From positions 189,152 through 253,151 of the forward strand of contig CAWEOT010000007.1 in the NCBI GenBank assembly GCA_963810775.1: DNA of 64,000 nucleotides, read 5' to 3'. A program made the position numbers and the translations under genes. Below are positions 24,370 through 31,666 of this stretch, one piece after another. Each line of letters opens with the position of its first letter. Positions within the stretch are counted from its first letter, which is position 1. This DNA is from DATBVX01 sp963810775. Lineage in GTDB: Bacteria; Pseudomonadota; Gammaproteobacteria; Steroidobacterales; Steroidobacteraceae. The notes under the pieces are model-generated. The model saw only the letters and a list, made by a program, of their open reading frames with translations, searched no databases and was not told the DNA's origin.

Positions 24370-25249
24370 AGTTCTCCGCGGGCATCACGCCGCGACCCGC
24401 CTGGAGGTTGTCAGCGAGGTGCGCCGGGTTGGCGGTGGCGGGAATGACGCACGTCACGGCCGGATGCGACAGCACGTACTTGAGGAAGAACTGTCCCCAG
24501 GACGTGCAGCCGATGTCCTCGGCCCACGCGGGTAAAGGTTTGTCCGCCACGCGCTTGAAGATCGCGCCGTCCTCGAACGCCCGGTTGACCATGACCGCCA
24601 TGCCCAGCTCCTGAGCGAGCGGCAGCAGACGCTCTTCGGCGGCGCGCGTCTGGATCGAATAGTTGAGCTGCACCCAGTCCCACTTCTCCTGGCGCATCAC
24701 TTCTTCGAGCTGCTCGTGTGCGCTCGTTTGCGAGTGCGTGATGCCCATGTAGCGGATGCTCTTCCTTGCCTTCATGTCGCGCAGCGTCGTCGAATGCGTT
24801 ATCCAGTCCTTGAGGCTGTGGATCTGCATGAGATCGACCTTGGAGGTGTGCAGCGCCTTGAAGGAATTCTGCATCTGCTGGATGCCGCCTTTCTGGCCGG
24901 AGGCCGAGACCTTGGTCGCGATGAACTTCTTGGCGGGTTTGAGCTTGGCGACGAGATCGCCGACGACACCCTCAGCGCGCCCGTAGGAGGGCGCGGTGTC
25001 GATCAGCGTCGCGCCGGCGGCGAAGAAGCGTTTCAGAACCTCTTCAACCTCGGCTCGCTCGGCAGGGGTGGCACCGACATCGAATGCACCTGAGGTCCCA
25101 AGACCGATCACCGGTACGGATTCGCCGGAGGAGGGGATCTTGCGCGTGAGGAGTCGTCCCTTGGATTCCGTCGGGGCCGCCCAGGCGGCGGAGCCTGACA
25201 ACAGGGCAGCGCTGGTGAGGAGCAGGGTTTGGCGGCGGTCGATCAGCAT
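24329..25249 (-). CDS. Exported aldo/keto reductase
   Basis: 306 residues. An N-terminal DRRQTLLLTSAALLSGSAAWA resembles a Tat or Sec signal, so the enzyme probably works in the periplasm. The AKR barrel has GLGTSGAFD, the catalytic-tetrad Asp and Tyr in IDTAPSYGRAE, a Lys in FIATKV, and His in QIHSLKD. The NADPH-binding end is atypical (CVIPATANPAHLADN), as in other exported members. Substrate unknown; a flavin- or NADPH-independent role cannot be ruled out given the location. Divergent from the Fic gene across an AT-rich spacer. Confidence 0.88.
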   Translation of the reverse strand: MLIDRRQTLLLTSAALLSGSAAWAAPTESKGRLLTRKIPSSGESVPVIGLGTSGAFDVGATPAERAEVEEVLKRFFAAGATLIDTAPSYGRAEGVVGDLVAKLKPAKKFIATKVSASGQKGGIQQMQNSFKALHTSKVDLMQIHSLKDWITHSTTLRDMKARKSIRYMGITHSQTSAHEQLEEVMRQEKWDWVQLNYSIQTRAAEERLLPLAQELGMAVMVNRAFEDGAIFKRVADKPLPAWAEDIGCTSWGQFFLKYVLSHPAVTCVIPATANPAHLADNLQAGRGVMPAENWRAEMVRYFESLG

Positions 25250-25416
25250 TTCGTTCTCCTGCGACGGCCCGTTAGGGAGTCTGGCTGACTTTCATAAGTC
25301 GATGATTTAAAAAGCATTAGTAAGGCACTCAAATTTGGGCTCTAATGCGACTTTCGTGAATTAAAATTTCTTGCGGTTTTCTTTAATATGATGCTTACTC
25401 ATTAAAGAGCAGCCGC
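25250..25416. promoter_or_regulatory. AT-rich divergent promoter region between reductase and Fic genes
   Basis: Bases about 25295-25410 are clearly richer in A and T than the rest of the window. ATTAGTAAG (25315-25323) and CTTACTCATTAA (25395 region) are inverted relatives, and TAATATGATG near 25386 could hold a -10. This suggests recent acquisition of the Fic promoter or a strongly regulated region; no operator was identified. Confidence 0.4.
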
Positions 25417-26598
25417 ATGGACCGAAGCAAGTTCCAATCTAGAGCACCTGGGCGCCTCATTGAGGTGTCGACTCCCGAACCGGACGTCGCATTCATTCCT
25501 GATCCGCTGCCAAGGGACTGGGAGCTGCCGCAGGATCTCGTAAAGCTCCTCGTGAATGCACGCGACGCGCTGGGGCGACTGGATGGAGCGGGACGCTTCA
25601 TGCCCGCCAACAGTGTCTGGCTCAGACCCCTGCAGCAGCGCGAAGCAATTCTCTCTTCGCGACTGGAAGGCACGTTCGCGACCGCTGAAGAACTTCTAGC
25701 TTATGGACTCGAACCCAAAGAACCAACGTCGGGCGACGACCCGATGAACGCCTGGCGCGAGGTCTTCAACTACGATCGCGCGCTCCAGCAGGGACAACAC
25801 TCCCTGGCAAACCTGCCGCTCGCGGGCCGACTCATCAGGCAGCTGCATGCGACACTTCTCGACGGCGTGCGCGGTGCGAACCGAACGCCAGGCGAATTTC
25901 GCACGCGACAAGTGCACATTGGCTCGGACCGACGCTTCGTGCCTGCGCCACCCACCGAAATACCGAGCCTCATTCGCGATCTCGAGCACTACATGAATGA
26001 GCCGGACAGCACCGATCCTCTCATTCGCGCCTGTCTCGCTCATTACCAGTTTGAGGCGATTCATCCGTTCCTGGACGGCAACGGGCGCGTGGGACGGTTG
26101 CTGCTGTCATTGATGATATTCGTGACCTGCAAACTGCAAGCGCCCTGGGTTTACCTCAGTCCGTACTTCGAAAGGTACAAGGACGAGTACATCGACAGAC
26201 TGTTCGCTGTGAGCGCGAGGGGTGACTGGGCCGGTTGGGTTGCGTTCTGCCTACGCGCGGCGGCCGAGCAGGCGCATGACGCACTCGAGCGCATCGATCG
26301 GTTGCTGAAGCTCAAGGCAAAGTATGAGTCCAAGATCGCCCGATCACGCTACTCCTCAGCACGCTTGCCGCGGATCGTCGATGCGCTCTTCAGCGCGCCA
26401 CTGACTACGATCCCGACGGTCGCAAGAGAATTCGACGTGACCTTTCCTACCGCACAGGCGGATATCAATAAGCTGGTGCGGCTGGGTGTGCTGTCGCCTT
26501 CAAAGCGCAAATCGAAACCCAAGTACTTCATCGCGCCAGAGATCTTTCACGTCGCATACGCAGATGACGCAGTGGTCGAGGTCAGGAAGGGAACATGA
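25417..26598 (+). CDS. Fic-family AMPylating enzyme, class II (self-inhibited)
   Basis: 393 residues. The Fic motif HPFLDGNGRVGR starts at about residue 216; the catalytic His and the anion-binding GNGR are intact. An inhibitory helix with SSRLEG (about 80-85) matches the (S/T)xxxE(G/N) brake, so ATP binding is autoinhibited in cis. A C-terminal winged-helix domain (about 320-390, with FDVTFPTAQADINKLVRLGVL) suggests DNA binding or autoregulation, as in many Fic proteins of this class. Fic enzymes transfer AMP (or other nucleotides) to Tyr/Thr/Ser of target proteins. Overlaps the PhoD gene by 4 bases (ATGA). Confidence 0.92.
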   Translation: MDRSKFQSRAPGRLIEVSTPEPDVAFIPDPLPRDWELPQDLVKLLVNARDALGRLDGAGRFMPANSVWLRPLQQREAILSSRLEGTFATAEELLAYGLEPKEPTSGDDPMNAWREVFNYDRALQQGQHSLANLPLAGRLIRQLHATLLDGVRGANRTPGEFRTRQVHIGSDRRFVPAPPTEIPSLIRDLEHYMNEPDSTDPLIRACLAHYQFEAIHPFLDGNGRVGRLLLSLMIFVTCKLQAPWVYLSPYFERYKDEYIDRLFAVSARGDWAGWVAFCLRAAAEQAHDALERIDRLLKLKAKYESKIARSRYSSARLPRIVDALFSAPLTTIPTVAREFDVTFPTAQADINKLVRLGVLSPSKRKSKPKYFIAPEIFHVAYADDAVVEVRKGT

Positions 26599-28157
26599 AA
26601 GGGCCGACGCGCAGGAAGGTTCTCTCGAATGGCCTGATCATCGCCGGCGCCGCGGCGCTCGGTCCTTGGCCCCGCCGTGCATTCGGCCAGACACGCCTCA
26701 CGCGCGACCCCTTCACGCTCGGCGTGGCCTCAGGCTATCCAACTCCCGACGGCTTCGTGCTCTGGACACGCCTTGCGCCCGAGCTGCTCGCGCCCGATGG
26801 CGGAATCCCGCCGGTTGCGATGCCCGTGAAATGGGAGCTCGCGAACGATGAGCAGTTCCGGACCGTCGTGCGAAGCGGCACCGTGTATGCGGAGCCCGAT
26901 TGGGCGCACAGCGTGCATGTCGAGGTCGCGGGCCTCGAACCCGCGCGCGAATATTGGTATCGCTTCACGGCCGGCGATGCGCGCAGTCCCGTAGGCCGTA
27001 CGTGGACTGCGCCCCGGAACAATGCGCGCCTCGAGCGCATGCGCATCAACCTCGCGTCCTGCCAGCAATACGAGCACGGGTACTACACTGCCTACCGGCA
27101 GATGCTCGTTGATCACCCGGATCTCATCGTCCACGTCGGCGACTACATCTATGAGCTCAGCTGGGGCACTGAACACGTCCGCAGTCACGGAGCAGGGGAG
27201 TGCTACACGCTTTCGGACTATCGAGTGCGCCACGCGCTCTACCGGAGCGATCCCGATCTACAGGCCGCGCACGCCCTGTGTCCGTGGCTCCTGATGTGGG
27301 ACGACCACGAAGTCGACAACGATTACGCCGGCGCCACTTCAGAGGAAGACGATGACCCGGCGTTATTTCTCGCGCGTCGGGCCGCCGCATACCGCGCGTA
27401 CTACGAGCACATGCCGCTGCCGCGACGCGCGGCGCCGTTCGGCGCGGACATGCGCCTTTACGCCTCGTGTCGGTTCGCAGATCTCGTAGCGCTGCATCTG
27501 CTCGATGAGCGCCAATACCGGACACCGCACGCGTGCCCGCCCGATGGTCGCGCGGGCTCGACGCGCGTGCGTCCCGAAGAGTGCCCTGCGTTGCTCGATG
27601 AGAAGCGCACGATGCTGGGGCAACGCCAGGAGAACTGGCTGACCGGACAACTTCGGGGAAGCCGGGCGAGCTGGAATTTTCTCGCCCAGGGCGTCGTGAT
27701 GGCGTACGCAAACGAGGAGCAACCGCCCGCGCGGCGCTTCTGGACCGACAGCTGGAATGGCTACCCGGCGGCGCGCTCGCGACTCATGCGACAGCTCCAT
27801 GACAACCGGGTCGCGAACCCGATCGTGCTGAGCGGCGACATCCATGCCTTCGTGGTCTCGGACCTGCATCTTGATCCCGCAAATCCTGAAACACCGCGCG
27901 TCGCGAGCGAGCTGGTCACGACCTCGATCACCTCGCAGCCAACGTCCAAGTCACTCCTCGATCGCTATCACGACTACAACCCGGCCGTGTTCCTGGCGAC
28001 GGGTGCCGCGCGCGGCTACGTGCGCATCGATGTCACTCGTGCCGCGCTGCGCGCCGACCTGGTCGCGATGGACACCGTCAAAGAACGGACGAGTACTTCG
28101 CGCGTGATGGCTTCATTTGCGGCCGAAGCGGGCGGGAGCGGTCTGAAGCGCTCTTGA
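26595..28157 (+). CDS. phoD: Tat-exported PhoD-like alkaline phosphatase/phosphodiesterase
   Basis: 520 residues. Twin-arginine signal TRRKVLSNGLIIAGAAAL (about 5-22). PhoD domain: N-terminal Fn3-like part (FTLGVASGYPTPDGFVLWTRL), then metal-site motifs INLASCQQYEHG, VHVGDYIYELSW, LMWDDHEVDNDYAG and VLSGDIHAFVVSDL. PhoD enzymes hydrolyse phosphodiesters and monoesters, usually with Fe and Ca. Exported folded to the periplasm or cell surface. Translationally coupled to the Fic gene. Two short copies of its 3' end lie at 29259-29293 and 52211-52235. Confidence 0.92.
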   Translation: MKGPTRRKVLSNGLIIAGAAALGPWPRRAFGQTRLTRDPFTLGVASGYPTPDGFVLWTRLAPELLAPDGGIPPVAMPVKWELANDEQFRTVVRSGTVYAEPDWAHSVHVEVAGLEPAREYWYRFTAGDARSPVGRTWTAPRNNARLERMRINLASCQQYEHGYYTAYRQMLVDHPDLIVHVGDYIYELSWGTEHVRSHGAGECYTLSDYRVRHALYRSDPDLQAAHALCPWLLMWDDHEVDNDYAGATSEEDDDPALFLARRAAAYRAYYEHMPLPRRAAPFGADMRLYASCRFADLVALHLLDERQYRTPHACPPDGRAGSTRVRPEECPALLDEKRTMLGQRQENWLTGQLRGSRASWNFLAQGVVMAYANEEQPPARRFWTDSWNGYPAARSRLMRQLHDNRVANPIVLSGDIHAFVVSDLHLDPANPETPRVASELVTTSITSQPTSKSLLDRYHDYNPAVFLATGAARGYVRIDVTRAALRADLVAMDTVKERTSTSRVMASFAAEAGGSGLKRS

Positions 28158-28236
28158 CCGTGGGTGGGGGCTTCGCAACATCAGAAATCGGCAGGCCGAT
28201 CTACGAGGCGCTGCGCACGCGCTGTCCAGACTACCT

Positions 28237-28422
28237 TCATCGGCGCAAGCCGTACTCCTCAAGCAGACCATCGCTGTCGGTCACGCGATCAGCGTTCGCA
28301 TCACGAAGGCCGGACTCAATATCGCTGCGAAGCTCCAGAGCGTAGAGAACGTCCTGCCAGGTTGCTGTTTCCGGCAATGCATCGACTATGGCGCGCGCCT
28401 GGTCTTTAACACGGGTTGACAT
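28237..28422 (-). CDS. Orphan antitoxin of a ParE/RelE-type module
   Basis: 61 residues from ATG 28422. The pattern QARAIVDALPETATWQDVLYALELRSDIESGL is typical of small antitoxins paired with ParE/RelE toxins. No toxin gene follows: the 80 bases to the phoD stop hold no ORF of that kind. It may be a lone immunity gene or the remains of a module. It lies between two copies of a phoD 3'-end sequence. Confidence 0.65.
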   Translation of the reverse strand: MSTRVKDQARAIVDALPETATWQDVLYALELRSDIESGLRDANADRVTDSDGLLEEYGLRR

Positions 28423-28620
28423 CACAGAGTTTCCTCGCGTGCTCATCCTACGCCCCCTGGGGATTGTTGGCAGCAGTTGAACATATCGAGGCCAGGGACG
28501 TTGGCCTACATCACTAATGCTCGTGAATGGCCAGATGTGGGCCGAATCTTGGGCCAGATGGGGTCGTCAACCTCATGGGAGGGAGAAGGGGTCGCGCGAC
28601 GAGAAAAGCGATGAGTGTGC

Positions 28621-29187
28621 CTAAAGAAGTCCCGAGAAATCGACTGGCACCAACGGTAACGCCACCGGATAAAGAATGCCCGGCCGCTCGGCAATGGAGA
28701 CATCGGTGTAGCTGCCGTGTTGCGGACTACGGAACAGGTGCACGCGGCTGAGCGACACCTCGACAAGCCAGATCTCCGCGACGCCGTGCCGCGCGTACAG
28801 CGGCACCTTGATCAGGCGGTCGTAATTCACCGTCGTGCTCGCGATCTCGATGAGCAGCAGCACATCCTCCGCGACCGGGTGCGCGTCCATGTAGTCGTGC
28901 GCGTGGCGCTTGACGATGGCGAAGTCCGGTTCCGGCTCCGAGCGGATGCCGAGCCGGATGGGGAGCTGACTTCGAACCATGGCCGCCGAGCCAACCGCTG
29001 GGATCAGGCGCTCCGTCAATCGCGAGACGATCGCTGCATGCCGGCTTCCCTGCGGCGTCATGTCGATGATCTCTCCCTCGATCAGCTCGACCCGCGCGTC
29101 CGGCGCGAGAATCCCGAGCTCCGCCATGCGGTAGTACTCGTCCACGGTCAGTAGGTGGCGGGGGACCTGAAAGTCGGGAGTGTTCAT
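28621..29187 (-). CDS. Uma2-family (DUF820) PD-(D/E)xK nuclease-like protein
   Basis: 188 residues. ARVELIEGEIIDMTPQG is the family start; the putative PD-ExK residues lie in EPDFAIVK, LLLIEIAS and YDRLIKVPLYA, followed by AEIWLVEV. The family has a restriction-endonuclease fold and is abundant in cyanobacteria and some Proteobacteria; its biological role is not settled. It forms a pair with the orphan antitoxin, 198 bases apart, on the same strand. Confidence 0.85.
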   Translation of the reverse strand: MNTPDFQVPRHLLTVDEYYRMAELGILAPDARVELIEGEIIDMTPQGSRHAAIVSRLTERLIPAVGSAAMVRSQLPIRLGIRSEPEPDFAIVKRHAHDYMDAHPVAEDVLLLIEIASTTVNYDRLIKVPLYARHGVAEIWLVEVSLSRVHLFRSPQHGSYTDVSIAERPGILYPVALPLVPVDFSGLL

Positions 29188-29258
29188 AGGGACCTGCTCT
29201 CTGGTTCGATGCTAGACCACGCGCGATCCAATCGCCAAGCTCCGGAACGGATGTGTCT

Positions 29259-29293
29259 GTCAAAGAACGGACGAGTACGTCGCACGTGATGGC
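29259..29293 (+). repeat. Copy of phoD 3'-end sequence
   Basis: 35 bases identical at 33 positions to 28077-28111 (within phoD, the VKERTSTSRVMA-coding part), same orientation, 1,182 bases downstream. The two copies bracket the orphan antitoxin and Uma2 genes. No open frame of phoD remains around this copy. Confidence 0.8.
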
Positions 29294-29428
29294 GGCTGCA
29301 CCCTATTGCGTGTGCTCGGCCCCTATCTGCGGTCGTTGATCCAGCCGTTATGTCGTTCGGCGAGCCGTGCGCGTTAGCCGTGATGCCGGTACGATGGCCA
29401 GACCGGTCCTCGTCCCAATCGAAATGCT

Positions 29429-30634
29429 GTGAGTAATGTCGACTCCATCGAGGCGATCGTCGCGGAGGCGACGCGCGCCTTCGCGCAGCAACGCTACGCG
29501 GAGGCCGCCGCCGGCTTCGAGCAGTGCACCGCACTGGCGCCCCAGGCGCCTTCGTTCCATTTCAACCTCGGCAGCGCACGCGAACAACAGGGCGACCTCG
29601 CGCGCGCAATCGACGCGTACCTCGCGGCCTGGCGGCTGAACCCGAAGAACGCGCGCGTCGCGCTGTTCGCGGGAGCCGCGCTCGAGGCCGCGGGCCGGCG
29701 CGAGGACGCTGCGATCATGTTCTCGCTGGGCGATGACATCGACCCCGCGATGCGGCGTGCGAGAAACCACCCTGACGTCGACCCCGAGATCCGGCGACGC
29801 TCGGCGACGGCGGACCGCGTCATGCGCGAGCACTTCACGCGCCTGCACGCACTCGCCGTCTCCGACTTCGAACGCCGCGCGAGCGAGGCGCGCGGCACGC
29901 CGCCGGACGTTTCGCGCGTGCGCGGCGCAATCTGGATCCAGACACACGATGGCCCGATCGCCTACCGCACGCCGGACCAGCAGCCGAGCCTCTTCTACAT
30001 GCCCGACTTGCCGGCCATGCCGGTGACACCGCGCGAGCGGCTGCCCTGGGCGTCAGCCATCGAGGCTAAAACGGCCGAAGTGCGCGAGGAATATTTGGCC
30101 GCCGTCGCCATGGGTACAGCGCATGCGCCGTACGTGGACGCGAATATCCGCGTGCCAATCTGGCGGGAGCTCGCCGGTAACCTCGACTGGTCGTCGCTCC
30201 ATCTCTACAAGGTCACCGAGGAAACCCCGTTTGCGCGGCTCTTCCCGAAGACACTGGCGGCGCTCGAAGCAGCCGACATCGTGCGGGTCGAGGGCCGTCC
30301 GGTCGAGCTCTTCTTTTCGCGTCTCAGGCCCGGCGCGCACATCCCGCCGCATTTCGGTGCGTCGAACAACCGGATCACGATCCACCTGCCGCTACTCGTT
30401 CCGGGGGACAGTGAAATCCGCATCGGCACGATGCGGCACACCTGGCGCGAAGGCGAACTCTTCGCCTTCGACGACAGCTTCGAGCACGAGGCCTGGAACC
30501 GCGCTGCCGAAGACCGCGTCGTGCTCATCTTCGAGGCACATCACCCGGACCTCAGCGCCGCCGAGCGCGCGGCGATCGAACACGCGATCGGCTATCGCGC
30601 GCGCTGGCTCAAAGAGCGCCGCGTCCCGTCCTGA
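29429..30634 (+). CDS. Aspartyl/asparaginyl beta-hydroxylase-like dioxygenase with N-terminal TPR
   Basis: 401 residues from GTG 29429. TPR-like helices about 1-110 (YAEAAAGFEQCTALAPQAPSFHFNLGSA). The catalytic domain (about 210-390) has the 2-oxoglutarate/iron motifs PPHFGASNNRITIHLPLL and FAFDDSFEHEAWNRA (iron His/Asp, 2OG Arg). Such enzymes hydroxylate Asp or Asn in EGF-like or other substrates; bacterial ones act on lipids, arginine or peptides. A 2-oxoglutarate-dependent oxygenase acting in the cytoplasm; substrate unknown. Confidence 0.88.
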   Translation: MSNVDSIEAIVAEATRAFAQQRYAEAAAGFEQCTALAPQAPSFHFNLGSAREQQGDLARAIDAYLAAWRLNPKNARVALFAGAALEAAGRREDAAIMFSLGDDIDPAMRRARNHPDVDPEIRRRSATADRVMREHFTRLHALAVSDFERRASEARGTPPDVSRVRGAIWIQTHDGPIAYRTPDQQPSLFYMPDLPAMPVTPRERLPWASAIEAKTAEVREEYLAAVAMGTAHAPYVDANIRVPIWRELAGNLDWSSLHLYKVTEETPFARLFPKTLAALEAADIVRVEGRPVELFFSRLRPGAHIPPHFGASNNRITIHLPLLVPGDSEIRIGTMRHTWREGELFAFDDSFEHEAWNRAAEDRVVLIFEAHHPDLSAAERAAIEHAIGYRARWLKERRVPS

Positions 30635-30740
30635 GACGGCGAGCGGCATCGGCCACTCGCCCATCGCCGACGCGCTACCGTCAGTGTCGTCAGCAAGATT
30701 GGCGCGCGATGACTCGCACGCCGCGATTCGCCCCGCCAGC

Positions 30741-31388
30741 TCACTTGGACCATGCCAACTCGTCCAGGTAGCGGAGCGCATCGGCGTCGGCGAGTTGAAT
30801 CAGCGCATACGGCCCGCCGCACTCCTTACCGGCACTTTCCGCGCCTTGCGCCATCGCGCCGCCCACCGTGCTGCCGACCGCGGCCTTGGCCGGATCCATC
30901 AGCACCGCATCCGTCACCGTTGCCGCGGCGTCAGTGCCTACAGCCGCGGCACCAGCCGCGCTACCGGCAAGGCCGGCAAGGCTGTGCGCCATGCGCGGCG
31001 CGACATCCACGTAACTCGTGGTACCGGCGGTTATTGGCAGGTGCAGTTCGCAGGTGCCGTATCCCGTGTTGCGCGCCGATGCGAGGAGTTTGACCTGCCC
31101 CGGTTGAACATCGACGAAGAAGAAGCCGCCATAGCGAATCTTGCCGGCCATCCGATCGTTGATTCGTACGACGGCCTTGCTGGCGCTGTAATCGTCGTAG
31201 CGATCCTTCCGGCGCAGCACGATGATGCGCGCCTGATTCGCCATGACCGGTGGGGTGTCCGCGGTGATCTCCTTGTAGCTAGCGCCCGTTGCCGCGCATG
31301 CGGCCAGCGCGGCGGCAAGCAGCAGGAACAAGCCTGCAATCGCGAAAACGGCCCGGGAGCCGGGACGAGGGAAGGGGAGTTGAGGCAT
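30741..31388 (-). CDS. DUF2846-type lipoprotein
   Basis: 215 residues. Lipobox LAAC at about 28-31 (AALAACAATG). The core strand pattern of DUF2846 is visible: ARIIVLRRKDRYDDYSASKAVVRINDRMAGKIRYGGFFFVDVQPG, then GTTSYVDVAPRM. A long Ala/Gly-rich insertion follows (GSAAGAAAVGTDAAATVTDA). Family members are small envelope lipoproteins of unknown role. Convergent with the hydroxylase gene. Confidence 0.75.
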   Translation of the reverse strand: MPQLPFPRPGSRAVFAIAGLFLLLAAALAACAATGASYKEITADTPPVMANQARIIVLRRKDRYDDYSASKAVVRINDRMAGKIRYGGFFFVDVQPGQVKLLASARNTGYGTCELHLPITAGTTSYVDVAPRMAHSLAGLAGSAAGAAAVGTDAAATVTDAVLMDPAKAAVGSTVGGAMAQGAESAGKECGGPYALIQLADADALRYLDELAWSK

Positions 31389-31490
31389 TTGCAGTTCACC
31401 TCCAGCGGTGAAACCGGTTGCAATGTTACCCCTGGTGTCAGTTAGACGCGCGTGGGGGATTGGAGCGACTAGTTGCGAATGATGATGTTC

Positions 31491-31540
31491 CCCGCCTTCG
31501 CATCGCTGCGATTTTGCTCGACGATCTGGAGGAACGTCTT
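31491..31540. repeat. Dispersed 50-bp repeat, copy 1
   Basis: 47 of 50 bases identical to 59826-59875 in the same orientation. On the minus strand both copies encode KTFLQIVEQ-(N/S)-RSDAKAG, so they may be the end of a gene elsewhere; here the frame stops four residues later. No complete gene of this kind is present in the window. Confidence 0.75.
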
Positions 31541-31666
31541 ATCTGCTGATTCTGGAGTGGCGGAGGTGGCGCTGTCGGCGCGCTTGGCCCAACATTCCTC
31601 CTGCTGAACGCGTTGCGATGGATCTGGGCTCAGTGACAGGTCCTGGCCAAATAGAGGAGGCGAACC

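Noticed and set aside
28237..28422. Complete toxin-antitoxin pair at the phoD end
   Set aside because: Only the antitoxin is present; flanking sequence has no RelE/ParE-like frame.
30123..31445. Plus-strand open frame of 440 codons
   Set aside because: Overlaps the hydroxylase and runs antisense to the DUF2846 lipoprotein; Arg/Ser-rich with no domain.
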